The translations under genes were made by a program, and so were the position numbers. A model generated the notes under the pieces. That model was not told where the DNA came from. It ran no database searches and saw only the letters and a list, made by a program, of their open reading frames with translations. DNA of 64,000 nt from Natronosalvus sp042663485 (GTDB lineage Archaea; Halobacteriota; Halobacteria; Halobacteriales; Natrialbaceae): assembly GCA_042663485.1 (NCBI GenBank), contig JBHTAF010000003.1; one strand, written 5' to 3'. Of this stretch, positions 53,483 to 62,464 are shown one piece after another. Every line of letters starts with the position of its first letter. The first letter of the stretch is position 1.

Positions 53483-54280
53483 ATGAGAGTCGTACAGCTC
53501 GGGACCGGGACGCCGGAACTCGCGGTCGTCGCCGCTATTCACGGCGACGAGCCCTGCGGCGTCCGCGCCGTGGAACGGCTGATCGAGGAGGAACCGTCGG
53601 TCAAACGCCCAGTGAAGCTCGTCGTCGCGAACGAGGAGGCCCTCGAGCGCGGCGTCCGGTACGTCGACGAGGATCTCAACCGCGCGTTTCCGGGTCACCC
53701 GGAGGCGGAGACCCACGAGGGGCGACTCGCCTACGAACTCGCGGCGGAACTCGAGGGCTGTCTCACGTTCTCGATGCACTCCACGCAGAGCCACGCCGAC
53801 CCGTTCGCCATCGTCGACGAACTGAGCGAGACGACCAGGGACCTGTGCCCGCAACTGCCGGTAACGGCGCTCGTCGAAACCGGGCCCTTCGCTGGCGGGC
53901 GGCTGTTCAGCGGGGCCGACGCGGTCGAGGTCGAGTGCGGACTGCAGGGAAGCGACGCCGCGGCCGAGAACGCCGACCGCCTGACGCGGGCGTTCCTGAC
54001 CGCCGTCGAGGCGCTCCCGGGCGATACGGTTCGGCGGGACCTCCCGGTCTACCAGCTCGTCGACCGGATCGACAAGGCGGCAGCCGACACCTACGAGGTG
54101 TTCGTCGACAACTTCGAGCGCGTCGAGGAGGGCGCGGCATTCGCGGCCGCAGACGGCGAGAAGCAGGTCGCCACCGAATCTTTCTATCCCGTCTTGCTGT
54201 CGCCCTACGGCTACCGCAACGTCTTCGGCTACACCGCGCGCAAACTCGAGACGCTGACCGCATCGGCGGCCGCCGAGTGA
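53483..54280 (+). CDS. Succinylglutamate desuccinylase/aspartoacylase-like zinc enzyme
   Basis: A 265-residue M14-like deacylase. The zinc site is AAIHGDEPCG (HxxE) plus the His in MHSTQSHADP; DLNRAFPG supplies the substrate-binding Asn/Arg. Family members remove succinyl or acetyl groups from amino acids, but the substrate is not fixed by sequence. A CCTTTGAG box about 28 bp before the ATG at 53483 supports the start. It is head-to-head with the alkyltransferase-like gene. Confidence 0.82.
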   Translation: MRVVQLGTGTPELAVVAAIHGDEPCGVRAVERLIEEEPSVKRPVKLVVANEEALERGVRYVDEDLNRAFPGHPEAETHEGRLAYELAAELEGCLTFSMHSTQSHADPFAIVDELSETTRDLCPQLPVTALVETGPFAGGRLFSGADAVEVECGLQGSDAAAENADRLTRAFLTAVEALPGDTVRRDLPVYQLVDRIDKAAADTYEVFVDNFERVEEGAAFAAADGEKQVATESFYPVLLSPYGYRNVFGYTARKLETLTASAAAE

Positions 54281-54344
54281 GGCGATCCGTCCCGGTGGTC
54301 GGGCCGCGAACGAGTTTGCGGGACGAGTTCGCGTCGACGATGTC

Positions 54345-54440
54345 GCGGCTGAACCAGTGAAATCGATGACGCGGCTGAGACAGTGAGACCGAGGCCGTCG
54401 CTGAACCAACGAAACTGATGCCGCGGCTGAAACATTGATC
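54345..54440. repeat. 26-bp imperfect tandem repeats, about 3.7 copies
   Basis: Units start at 54345, 54371, 54397 and 54423, each beginning GCGGCTGA or GTCGCTGA. They lie just before the YeeE/YedE gene and after the deacylase gene, covering the promoter area of the former. Confidence 0.7.
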
Positions 54441-54470
54441 TAGGGCCGCCCCCTTTCGGGGAGTACACCA

Positions 54471-54953
54471 ATGCCACTCGAGTCGCTCCTCCCGGCCGCA
54501 CCGTTTCCCAACGGGATCGAACACTACGCCCTCGGCGGCGTCCTCGTCGGTCTCGGCGTCGTTACCATCTACCTCGCGACCGCCATCGCTCCCGGCGCGA
54601 GCACCTTCCTCGAGTCGGCGCTCTCGTACGGCTCGTCGCTCTCGAGACTCGACCGGTATCGGGCCTCTCGAGACTGGCGGGTCGTCTTCACCCTCGGCAT
54701 CGTCTCCGGGGCGGCGCTCTACACGCTCGCGACCGGCGGCGGAGCCTGGGTGACGGCGGTCGCGCCGTGGCGGCTCCTGGTCGGCGGCGTGCTCATCGGC
54801 GTCGGCACCCGTCTCGGGAAGGGGTGTACCTCCGGTCACGGCGTCTGTGGCGTCGGTTCCGCCTCGAGCACGTCGTTCGTCGGCGTGCTCTCGTTCCTCC
54901 TCGTCGCGATCGTGACCGCGCAACTGGCGATGGCCGCGGGGGTGTCGCCGTGA
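54471..54953 (+). CDS. YeeE/YedE family transporter, subunit 1
   Basis: A 160-residue membrane protein with four or five helices. The motif GKGCTSGHGVCGVG contains the conserved Cys of the YeeE/YedE family, which moves thiosulfate or other sulfur species. It is a half-size protein and pairs with the next gene (GTG start overlapping its stop), like bacterial PmpA/PmpB. No regulator or sulfurtransferase is beside it. Confidence 0.88.
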   Translation: MPLESLLPAAPFPNGIEHYALGGVLVGLGVVTIYLATAIAPGASTFLESALSYGSSLSRLDRYRASRDWRVVFTLGIVSGAALYTLATGGGAWVTAVAPWRLLVGGVLIGVGTRLGKGCTSGHGVCGVGSASSTSFVGVLSFLLVAIVTAQLAMAAGVSP

Positions 54954-55444
54954 GCACCAGTCCCGAACCAGCCGCAGTCGTTCAGGACCACGAGCAGCAC
55001 CCGCTGTTCTTGCCCGTCGTCTTCCTCGGCGGCCTCGTCTTCGGCGTCGGCCTCGCACTGAGCGAGATGGCGAAACCGGAGGTCGTCCTCTCGTTCCTCC
55101 AGTTCGAGGACTTCGGCCTCCTGTTCGTCATGTTCGGCGGCGCCGCCGTCACCGGCCTCGTCTTCTTCGGCGCACCGCTGGCCCTCGGCAGGGCACCGCT
55201 GACCGGCGTTCGCTACGGTCGGCGGCTCAAGTCCCTCGACAGGAATGTCGTCCTCGGCGGCGGCATCTTCGGGGTCGGCTGGGGACTGTCCGGGATCTGC
55301 CCCGGCGCTGCCTACGCCAGCCTGGGCATCGGCAACTACGCGATCCTCTGGGGGATCGCCGGTATGTTCGTCGGCGCGTACGTCCAGGCCTACTGGCGGT
55401 CGTCGTCGGCGGTTGCGGGGACCGACGCGACGACGGCCGATTGA
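54950..55444 (+). CDS. YeeE/YedE family transporter, subunit 2
   Basis: A 164-residue membrane protein with the partner motif GWGLSGICPGAAYASLG, including the conserved Cys. Starts with GTG overlapping the previous stop (GTGA), so translation is coupled. The two subunits together equal one full-length YeeE. Substrate is sulfur-containing by analogy only. Confidence 0.88.
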   Translation: MSTSPEPAAVVQDHEQHPLFLPVVFLGGLVFGVGLALSEMAKPEVVLSFLQFEDFGLLFVMFGGAAVTGLVFFGAPLALGRAPLTGVRYGRRLKSLDRNVVLGGGIFGVGWGLSGICPGAAYASLGIGNYAILWGIAGMFVGAYVQAYWRSSSAVAGTDATTAD

Positions 55445-55447
55445 CGG

Positions 55448-55657
55448 GTGACGAACCTCGTGTTGACCGAGGCTGCGTTTGCCGGCATCACGGCTTCCTC
55501 GCTGGGACTCGATCGTACCGGTATGGTTCGCCTCTCAACGGTGCTCATCCTGCTCGGTATCGTGTTCGTGATCGCCCCGATCCCACCAGTCGGGATGATC
55601 CTGGCCGCGCTCTGTTTCGCGATCGGATTGCCGCTTCGTATCGTGTTCGACAAGTGA
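55448..55657 (+). CDS. Small two-helix membrane protein, unknown
   Basis: From the GTG at 55448 the product has 69 residues; from the ATG at 55523 it has 44. The hydrophobic part (LSTVLILLGIVFVIAPIP and AALCFAIGLPLRIVF) is the same in both. The GTG is 3 nt after the previous gene, suggesting coupling, so I list it, but the ATG is equally possible. Family not recognised. Confidence 0.6.
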   Translation: MTNLVLTEAAFAGITASSLGLDRTGMVRLSTVLILLGIVFVIAPIPPVGMILAALCFAIGLPLRIVFDK

Positions 55658-55799
55658 CGGCGTCGCTTCGTATTTAGCAAGCGAGTACGCCAGGGCAAGC
55701 ACTCGAACCCAGACCACGACTATAAAAACTATAGTGAGTCTCGAGCCGCGTTCGCATCGTTCAAGAACGCATAAATCCCTGCTCCGGTACCGTCCACGT

Positions 55800-56783
55800 A
55801 TGGACACCTACGACCTGATTACGCGGAACGTCGACGAGGTCGTCACCGACGAGGAGGTACGCGAACTCGCCGCCGACCCGGCCGGCAAGCGCGTCTACGT
55901 CGGCTACGAACCCTCCGGCGTCTTGCACCTGGGGCACCTGCTCACCGCGAACAAGCTCATCGACCTCCAGGACGTCGGCATGGAGGTCGTCGTCCTGCTC
56001 GCGGACGTTCACGCCTACCTCAACGGGAAAGGAACCTTCGAGGAAATTCGGGACACCGCCGAACAGATGCGCGCGCAGTTCCTCGCCTACGGGCTCGACG
56101 AATCCCAGACCGAGTTCGTCTACGGCTCGAGCTACCAGCTCGAGGAAGACTACGTGCTCGACCTCCACGAACTCGAGCTCTCGACGACGCTGAATCGCGC
56201 CCAGCGGGCGATGGCCGAACTCCAGAGCGGCGAGACGGCGAAGGTCAGCCACGTCGTCTACCCGCTGATGCAGGCGCTGGACATCGAGTACCTCGACCTC
56301 GACCTCGCCGTCGGCGGGATGGACCAGCGCAAGGTCCACATGCTGATGCGCGAGGAACTCCCCGAACTGGGCTACGAGGCACGTCCGTGTCTCCACACGC
56401 CCATCGTCGCCGACCTCACCACCGGCGAGGGGAAGATGTCCTCGAGCCAGGGCGTCACCATCTCGATGGAGGACTCGGCCGACGACCTCGAGGGCAAGGT
56501 GAACTCGGCGTTCTGTCCACCGACCCGCGACCCGGAGGGTGACCTCGAGAACCCGGTCCTCGAACTTTTCGAGTACCACGTCTTCCCCCGGTTCGAGACC
56601 GTGCTCGTCGAGCGACCCGAGAAGTACGGCGGGGACCTCGAGTACGGGAGCTACGAGGACCTGGCGAGCGACCTCGAGTCGGGCGAACTCCACCCGGCGG
56701 ACGCGAAGGGGACGCTCGCGAGCTACCTCGACGAGTTGATCGCGCCGGGTCGCGAGAAACTGCGCGAACTGCGCAAAGCCTGA
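55800..56783 (+). CDS. tyrS: Tyrosyl-tRNA synthetase
   Basis: A 327-residue class I synthetase of archaeal type. It has VYVGYEPSGVLHLGH (HIGH motif HLGH), and MSSSQG in place of KMSKS, preceded by GEGK. The short C-terminus without an S4 domain is normal for archaeal TyrRS. A CATAAATCC box at 55769-55777 is about 27 bp before the ATG at 55800, a leaderless start. Extending upstream to the TTG at 55734 gives a basic leader and is rejected. Confidence 0.95.
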   Translation: MDTYDLITRNVDEVVTDEEVRELAADPAGKRVYVGYEPSGVLHLGHLLTANKLIDLQDVGMEVVVLLADVHAYLNGKGTFEEIRDTAEQMRAQFLAYGLDESQTEFVYGSSYQLEEDYVLDLHELELSTTLNRAQRAMAELQSGETAKVSHVVYPLMQALDIEYLDLDLAVGGMDQRKVHMLMREELPELGYEARPCLHTPIVADLTTGEGKMSSSQGVTISMEDSADDLEGKVNSAFCPPTRDPEGDLENPVLELFEYHVFPRFETVLVERPEKYGGDLEYGSYEDLASDLESGELHPADAKGTLASYLDELIAPGREKLRELRKA

Positions 56784-56988
56784 GACGAAGTCGTCATCGG
56801 TATCGCGACAGCCGGTGGGTGAACCCCAGTTCACGGTCGGGAACCCGGCTCGTCCGTAGACGTAGAATTTCTGGGGACATTCGTGCGTCGAGCATCGAGC
56901 ATTGAGTCTCGCACTACACAGGGAGCGAAAACGACGAAAAAGTGGGGCCGTCGACGTACTCGTTCGCCGGTTCGACCTCGCGACCGCC

Positions 56989-57534
56989 TCAGTGGGTCGC
57001 GTCCTCGAGCACGAGGGTTTCGTCCTCGAGGTAGTGCTCGAAGTGGTGGGCGTCGTCCTCGACGTCGACGAGGATCTCCCGGAGGATCTGGCCGGTCGCG
57101 TGATCCCCGAGGTTCGTCGCGAGTTCGATGCTGTCGCGCAGCGACTCGATGATCTCCCCGTAGATCTCGAGATCGTTCTCCATCATCGTGCGGAGGTCGT
57201 AGACGTCCTCGCCCTCGAACTCGACGGTCGCTCGGTCCTCGAGGTTCGAGGGACCCGAGACCGGGACGCCGCCCAGCGCCTGTGCGCGCTCGGCGATCAG
57301 GTCGGCGCCCACCTCGGCGTGCTCGTAGGCCTCCTCGAAGAAGAGGTGCAGGTCGCGGAACTCCGCGCCCTCGACGACCCAGTGGTGCTTCTTGAGCTGG
57401 TGGTACAGCACGTACGCGTTCGCGAGTTCCGTGTTCAGCGCGTCGACGACCTGCTCGGCCTTCTCCTGGTCGAGTCGCAGTGCGTTCTCCTCGACGGTGT
57501 CGGCCTGCTGGCGGACGGTCTTTTGAGTGCTCAT
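56989..57534 (-). CDS. dpsA: DpsA ferritin-like DNA-protecting protein
   Basis: A 181-residue Dps protein. The ferroxidase site residues are in KKHHWVVEGAEFRDLHLFFEE, read here as KKHHW and DLHLFFEE, with YEHAEVGADLIAERA following. It stores iron and consumes hydrogen peroxide, protecting DNA. A TTTAAG box lies about 32 bp before the ATG. It is close in sequence type to halobacterial DpsA, whose levels respond to iron and oxidative stress. Confidence 0.93.
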   Translation of the reverse strand: MSTQKTVRQQADTVEENALRLDQEKAEQVVDALNTELANAYVLYHQLKKHHWVVEGAEFRDLHLFFEEAYEHAEVGADLIAERAQALGGVPVSGPSNLEDRATVEFEGEDVYDLRTMMENDLEIYGEIIESLRDSIELATNLGDHATGQILREILVDVEDDAHHFEHYLEDETLVLEDATH

Positions 57535-57737
57535 CCCACCTCCAGCTACGTCGTCATCCCTCTTAAAGCCTTTCCATTAGAAAATAATTCTTCTCGAGTG
57601 AGAACCAGTTTTTACGACATCGAGAAAATTATTGTTCGAGATCGAATTCTCGACCCGGTTTCCCGCTCGGTGCTCGAGCCTGTGAACCACGCACTCGAAC
57701 CCGGAACACTATACTCGAGGACCACCGATCCGCTCGT

Positions 57738-58700
57738 ATGAACCCATCCGTCCTCGTCGCCGGCGAAACGCTGGTCGACTTCCTCCCCGACCGGCCGGGA
57801 CCGCTCTCGGCCGTCGACCAGTTCGAACGACGACCAGGCGGCGCGCCCGCGAACGTCGCCGTCGCGCTCGCTCTTCTCGAGCACGACCCCGCCCTCTGGA
57901 CGCGCGTAGGCGACGACCCTTTCGGTCACTACCTGGTGGACGTCCTCGCCGATCACGGCCTCCCCCCCGACTACGTCGAGGTCGATCCCGACGCACAGAC
58001 GACGCTCGCGTTCGTCACCCACGACGAGTCGGGCGACCGCACGTTCTCGTTCTACCGCGACGGGACCGCAGACACGCGCCTCGAGCCCGGAACCGTCGGC
58101 GACGACACCCTCGACTCGCTCGAGTGGGTCCACGCCGGCGGCGTCACCCTCTCGAGCGGCCGCTCGCGCGAGGCGACCCTCGAATTGCTCGAGCGCGCCC
58201 AGGAATCCGGCTGTACGACCTCCTTCGATCCCAACCACCGGCCCGAACTGTGGGCCGACCGGGAGACGTTCGAACGGATCGGTCGGCGAGCGCTCGCTCA
58301 CACCGACGTCTGCAAGGCGACGGTCGAGGAACTCGAGTTGCTCGGCTGTGCGGGCGAGACGCCGGAAGCCGTCGCCCGCGACGCCCTCGAGTACGGCCCA
58401 CACACCGTCTTCCTCACGCGAGGGAGCGAAGGCGCGATGGTGGTGACGGACGGAACGGCGCCGACGCCCGAGGCCGTCTTCGAGCACCCCGGATTCGAGG
58501 TCGACGTCGTCGACACGACCGGCGCGGGCGACGCGTTCGTTGCCGGACTCGTTGCCTCGCTTTGCGAGGGACGGGGACTCGAGGAGACCCTGGCGTTCGC
58601 TAGCGCGGTGGCCGCCCAAACGACGACCGAGCCGGGGGCGATGACGGCGCTCCCGACCCGGGACGAGGTCCGGCAGTGGCTGGACGCTGCGGACTCGTGA
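57738..58700 (+). CDS. PfkB family sugar kinase (fructokinase-like)
   Basis: A 320-residue kinase with the two PfkB signatures: RPGGAPANVAVALALLEHD near the N-terminus and DTTGAGDAFVAGL with the catalytic Asp. Fructokinase or 2-keto-3-deoxygluconate kinase are the main options, and the sequence does not decide. An ACTATACT box at 57709-57716 is about 26 bp before the ATG. Confidence 0.88.
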   Translation: MNPSVLVAGETLVDFLPDRPGPLSAVDQFERRPGGAPANVAVALALLEHDPALWTRVGDDPFGHYLVDVLADHGLPPDYVEVDPDAQTTLAFVTHDESGDRTFSFYRDGTADTRLEPGTVGDDTLDSLEWVHAGGVTLSSGRSREATLELLERAQESGCTTSFDPNHRPELWADRETFERIGRRALAHTDVCKATVEELELLGCAGETPEAVARDALEYGPHTVFLTRGSEGAMVVTDGTAPTPEAVFEHPGFEVDVVDTTGAGDAFVAGLVASLCEGRGLEETLAFASAVAAQTTTEPGAMTALPTRDEVRQWLDAADS

Positions 58701-58734
58701 CGCCCCGACTCACAGCAACGGCGGGTGGTCGTCC

Positions 58735-59199
58735 TTGAACCGCCGAGCCACGACGCGAGCGATCGAGAGACGGCTCCGCGATGAGCACGGAGGGGTTCTG
58801 CGGCGTCTCGAGGCGGCTGCGGATGCTGTCTCGGAGGCGTGGGCAGCCGAGACCGTCACCGAACGAGCGGCCGTCGTCGACCCCCTGCGAGCCGAACTCG
58901 AGGCGGCTGGACTCCTGTGGGCATTCCCACCGCTCCTCGACGACCTGGTCGAATCGGCGGGGTACGCCCTGCCTGCACGACCGGTTGCGGCCCCGCCGTA
59001 CGTCGTCGTGACGAGTCGCGGTCCGGTGCTCCGGGCGACCGTCGACCCGGGGCGACTCGTCGTTCGCCTCGACGTCTTTGGTCTCGAGCGTGAGCACGAG
59101 TGTGAGTGCGAGTGTGAGTGTGAGTACGAACACGAACGAGATTCAGGGGCGACGTACCGTCGCCTCGAGTCCGTCTCCGTGTCTGCAGAAGTGCGCTGA
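58735..59199 (+). CDS. Hypothetical protein with Glu/Cys repeat
   Basis: A 154-residue protein. The N-terminal half is helical and charged, the C-terminal half has beta strands (YVVVTSRGPVLRATV). A Glu/Cys run (ECECECECEYEHE) from a GAGTGT repeat follows the last strand. The frame begins with TTG at 58735; no ATG or GTG is near, so the start is uncertain. I do not recognise the family. Confidence 0.6.
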   Translation: MNRRATTRAIERRLRDEHGGVLRRLEAAADAVSEAWAAETVTERAAVVDPLRAELEAAGLLWAFPPLLDDLVESAGYALPARPVAAPPYVVVTSRGPVLRATVDPGRLVVRLDVFGLEREHECECECECEYEHERDSGATYRRLESVSVSAEVR

Positions 59200-59243
59200 T
59201 TGCGGTGGTCGCTCGGATCGCCGAGGCGGTCACGAAAGCCGGG

Positions 59244-59300
59244 CGACCGCTACGAGACTGGGTGGGCAACCGCTACGAGACTGGGTGGGCGACCGCTACC
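59244..59300. repeat. 23-bp direct repeats upstream of the YbaK gene
   Basis: Two nearly identical units at 59244-59266 and 59267-59289, then a partial third unit to 59300. The last unit runs straight into the CTATTAAAC TATA box of the next gene. Confidence 0.75.
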
Positions 59301-59331
59301 TATTAAACCCGTGCGTGTGAGTCTCAGGCTA

Positions 59332-59808
59332 ATGCATCCGCGTGCAGCGACCTTCGTCGCACAGGCTCGAGAGGAGTACGGGTTCGATCCGGCCGTCAAG
59401 GAGTTTCCGGAAGGGACGAAGACGGCTGCCGACGCCGCCGAGGCCGTCGGCTGCGACGTCGCCCAAATCGCGAGTTCGCTGGCATTCGACGCCGACGGCG
59501 ACCTCGTGGTGGCGGTCACGAGCGGCGCGAATCGGGTCAACGAAGGTGCACTGGCAGAGGCCGTCGGCGTCGCGCCCGAGACCGTCGAGATGGCCGATCC
59601 GGAGCGAATCAAGTCCCGACTGGGCTGGTCGATCGGCGGCGTACCGCCGTTCTGTCACGACCGGCCCGTCCCAATGTACCTCGACGAAACGCTGCTCGAG
59701 TTCGAGACGGTCTGGGCGGCGGCCGGAACGCCCACGGCGGTGTTTCCGATCGATCCGACGGAACTCGAGGAACTGACGAACGCCCTGGTGGTCTCGGTGG
59801 TCGAGTGA
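59332..59808 (+). CDS. YbaK/EbsC-type aminoacyl-tRNA editing protein
   Basis: A 158-residue stand-alone editing domain. It has the pattern TAADAAEAVGCDVAQIASSLAF with ANRVNE, and GGVPPFCHDRPVPMYLDE, as in Ybak/ProX proteins that clear mischarged tRNA such as Cys- or Ala-tRNA(Pro). The ATG at 59332 is about 27 bp after a CTATTAAAC box. Direct 23-bp repeats lie directly upstream of that box. Confidence 0.86.
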   Translation: MHPRAATFVAQAREEYGFDPAVKEFPEGTKTAADAAEAVGCDVAQIASSLAFDADGDLVVAVTSGANRVNEGALAEAVGVAPETVEMADPERIKSRLGWSIGGVPPFCHDRPVPMYLDETLLEFETVWAAAGTPTAVFPIDPTELEELTNALVVSVVE

Positions 59809-60085
59809 ATTGCGTTCGTTCCCAGTAGGCCCGTTTCATCTAGTGGTGTCCAAGACAGAACTGATGAGAGAAACCGAGAGTTGTCGTCCGGTTCCTCTCA
59901 GCGGTCGACGTTTGGAGGGGTATTCTTCCTCCAGTGACGTCGGGTGATCGACGGGGCTCGCGTCACCAGTCCGTCGGCAGCGAGTCGCAGTGAAAGTATC
60001 GTCCGGCGCGGCCTCAAACGAGAGCGATGCTTGAAGAGTTTGATCGAGAGCGTTCTAATAATCCACCCCCGTGATTCTGCCACGA
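59809..60085. other. Gene-free region with two hairpins
   Basis: No gene seen. Two hairpins are possible: 59861-59876 with 59889-59901 (imperfect) and 59913-59918 with 59928-59933 (6 bp). They could be a 3' untranslated structure, a small RNA or a mobile-element remnant. Confidence 0.45.
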
Positions 60086-60123
60086 GTTATTAATATTGGA
60101 CGACGATATAATAACACTTTTAT
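60086..60123 (+). promoter_or_regulatory. Promoter and candidate operator of the zinc/manganese importer
   Basis: An inverted repeat GTTATTA (60086-60092) and TAATAAC (60109-60115), separated by 16 bp, ends just before a TTTTAT TATA box at 60118-60123. The TATA centre is about 25 bp before the ATG at 60146. This arrangement would let a dimeric metal-responsive regulator such as a DtxR-family protein block the basal factors. Confidence 0.55.
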
Positions 60124-60145
60124 CGACGTGACCGCTGGTGAAGGT

Positions 60146-61660
60146 ATGGAACTGACACGCCGACGTGTACTGGGTCGTGGAGCGACGGCTCTCGGTATCG
60201 GTGCGTTCGCAGGGTGTCTGAGCGAACCCGGGGACGAGACTGACGGCAGTGGATCCGACGATGTCACCGGATACGCCGCCTTCTTCCCGCTCTGGGACTG
60301 GACGAACGAGGTGGTGGGCGATGTGGGATCGTTCGAGGACCCCGTCGACGCCGGCCAGTTGGGTCACGGCTGGAGCCCCGAGGGCGATCTGGTTCGAACC
60401 GTCGCCGAAACCGACGCATTCGTCTACTTTGACTCGCCCGAATTCACCTGGGCCCAGGACATCGCCGCCCAACTCGAGGCGGAAGCGGACGGAACCGACG
60501 TGGCGGTCGTAGACGCGCTTACGGGCGTTTCTGAAGATCAGTTTCTGTCGTTTTCGGGTGATAATCACGGTCACGACCACGAGGACGACCACGACGACCA
60601 CGAAAACGACGGTCACGATGATCACGACGATCACGGCGACGACGACCACGAAAACGACAGTCACGATGATCACGACGATCACGAGGACCACGACCACGAG
60701 GGCGAGGGTGACCACGACGGAGAATCGCACTCCGTCGAGACCGTCGAACTACACACCTCCTCGGGCGAGGTAACCGCCAACTGGCACGGCGACCACTGGG
60801 ACGGCGGCATTCCATCCGTTCCAGTCGACGGATCGATCACACTCGAGGTGGCGCTCGAAGCGGACGGCGAGGAGCTATCGCTCGAGGACGACGAATCCGC
60901 CCATCTCGACGCCCGAGTCCCCGACGACGCGTCGACGGACGTCCTCGAGATCCACGTGGACGGCCAGACCGTCGAGCTACGCGGACTCGAGGAAGGACAC
61001 ACGCGCCTCGTCTTCGAACTCCGACGAGAGAGCGAACCCGTCTGGGACTCGAGCGCCGACCCGCTCCGCGTCGAGGTTGCCGCCGACGTCGGGTCCGGGA
61101 TGACTGCCTTCCACGACCCACACGTCTGGCTCGACCCCGTGCTCGCCGCGGACGTCGTTCACGCCATTGCCGACGGACTCGCCGAAGTTGCACCCGACGA
61201 CGCGGAGACCTTCGAGACGAACGCCGAGGCCTACGTCGAGCGACTCGACGAGGTCGACGCCAAGTTCCGGGCGCTCGCCGAGGACGCCGAACTCGAGGTC
61301 GCCGTGCTCGCCGGCCACGACTCGTTCCGGTACCTCGAGCGTCGATACGGCTTCGAACTCCACTCGCCAGTCGGCGTCTCACCCGAGGAGTCCCCGAACC
61401 CTGGCGAAATCGCCGAGACGATCGAACTCGTTGACGAACACGGTATCGACACGATTCTCTACGATCCGTTCGAGGTTCCCGAGGGCGAGGTCCCGCCGCT
61501 CGCCGAGACCATCGTCGAGGACAGTCAGGCGACCGAGACAGCGCCGCTGACGCCCGTCGGAGGCACGATGGCCGAGTGGAACGAACGCGGCTGGGGCTGG
61601 GTCGAACAGATGGAGGAACTGAACCTGCCGTCGCTTCGCGCGGCTCTCAAAGCCGAGTGA
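60146..61660 (+). CDS. znuA: Zinc/manganese ABC transporter substrate-binding lipoprotein
   Basis: A 504-residue lipoprotein with a Tat signal and lipobox (RRRVLGRG and GAFAGC). The cluster 9 (ZnuA-like) lobes flank a His/Asp-rich loop (about residues 138-196, HDDHDDH units) and an extra beta-rich domain (about 197-320). Metal-ligand candidates are His in GHGWSPEG, His in HDPHVWLDP, His in LAGHDSFRYL and Asp in LYDPFEVP. Usual ZnuA proteins have about 300-350 residues. It overlaps the ATPase gene as TGATG. Confidence 0.88.
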   Translation: MELTRRRVLGRGATALGIGAFAGCLSEPGDETDGSGSDDVTGYAAFFPLWDWTNEVVGDVGSFEDPVDAGQLGHGWSPEGDLVRTVAETDAFVYFDSPEFTWAQDIAAQLEAEADGTDVAVVDALTGVSEDQFLSFSGDNHGHDHEDDHDDHENDGHDDHDDHGDDDHENDSHDDHDDHEDHDHEGEGDHDGESHSVETVELHTSSGEVTANWHGDHWDGGIPSVPVDGSITLEVALEADGEELSLEDDESAHLDARVPDDASTDVLEIHVDGQTVELRGLEEGHTRLVFELRRESEPVWDSSADPLRVEVAADVGSGMTAFHDPHVWLDPVLAADVVHAIADGLAEVAPDDAETFETNAEAYVERLDEVDAKFRALAEDAELEVAVLAGHDSFRYLERRYGFELHSPVGVSPEESPNPGEIAETIELVDEHGIDTILYDPFEVPEGEVPPLAETIVEDSQATETAPLTPVGGTMAEWNERGWGWVEQMEELNLPSLRAALKAE

Positions 61661-62463
61661 TGTCCCTCGAGTACCAGCACAAAAGTGCAAGAACTAACTC
61701 CCTCGCGGGCGGAGAGTCGACAGTGACTTCCGCGGTCGACGTTCGCGACGTGTCGTTCGCCTACGGCGAGACGCCGGTCGTAAAAGACGTCTCGCTGACT
61801 ATCGAGGAAGGCGAGTTCCTTGGATTGATCGGCCCCAACGGCTCCGGCAAGACGACGCTCTTGCACCTCATGCTCGGCCTGCTAGAGCCCGACAGCGGCT
61901 CGGTCGGCCTCTTCGGCGAACCGGTCGGCGAGTTCGCCGACGGCGAACGCATCGGCTACGTCTCCCAGCAGTCGACCGAACAGGGCGGTTCGATGCCCGT
62001 CACGGTTCGCGAGGCGGTGACCATGGGACGGTTCGCCCACGCGGGTCACGCGCGACTGACCGAGGAGGATCGCGCGATCGTCGAGGACGCACTCGAGACG
62101 GTCGGTATCACCGACATCGCAGACCGGCGCGTCACCCAGTTATCGGGCGGTCAGCGCCAGAGGACGTTCATCGCCCGTGCGCTCGCGAGCGAGGCAGATT
62201 TGCTCGCGCTGGACGAACCCACCGTCGGGGTCGACGCCGAGTCCCGCGATGCGTTCTACCAGCTACTCGAGTCGCTCAACGAGTCGGGGATCACGATCAT
62301 CCTCATCGAGCACGACATCGGTGTCGTCACCGACCGCGCCTCCCGCATCGCCTGTATCAACACGGAACTGTACCACCACGGCGACACGGAGTCGTTCGTC
62401 GAGAGCGACGCCCTCGCCGAGGCCTACGGGGCGACCGGACAGGTCGTCCACCACGATCACTGA
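61660..62463 (+). CDS. znuC: Zinc/manganese ABC transporter ATP-binding protein
   Basis: A 267-residue ATPase with Walker A GPNGSGKTTLL, the signature LSGGQRQR and Walker B LLALDEPTVGVD. A C-terminal His pair (VVHHDH) may bind metal. The ATG at 61660 overlaps the stop of the lipoprotein gene. It supplies energy to the permease that follows one base later. Confidence 0.93.
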   Translation: MSLEYQHKSARTNSLAGGESTVTSAVDVRDVSFAYGETPVVKDVSLTIEEGEFLGLIGPNGSGKTTLLHLMLGLLEPDSGSVGLFGEPVGEFADGERIGYVSQQSTEQGGSMPVTVREAVTMGRFAHAGHARLTEEDRAIVEDALETVGITDIADRRVTQLSGGQRQRTFIARALASEADLLALDEPTVGVDAESRDAFYQLLESLNESGITIILIEHDIGVVTDRASRIACINTELYHHGDTESFVESDALAEAYGATGQVVHHDH

Positions 62464-62464
62464 G

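Noticed and set aside
60014..60730. A minus-strand frame encoding Val-rich repeats
   Set aside because: Antisense of the His/Asp loop in the metal-binding lipoprotein.
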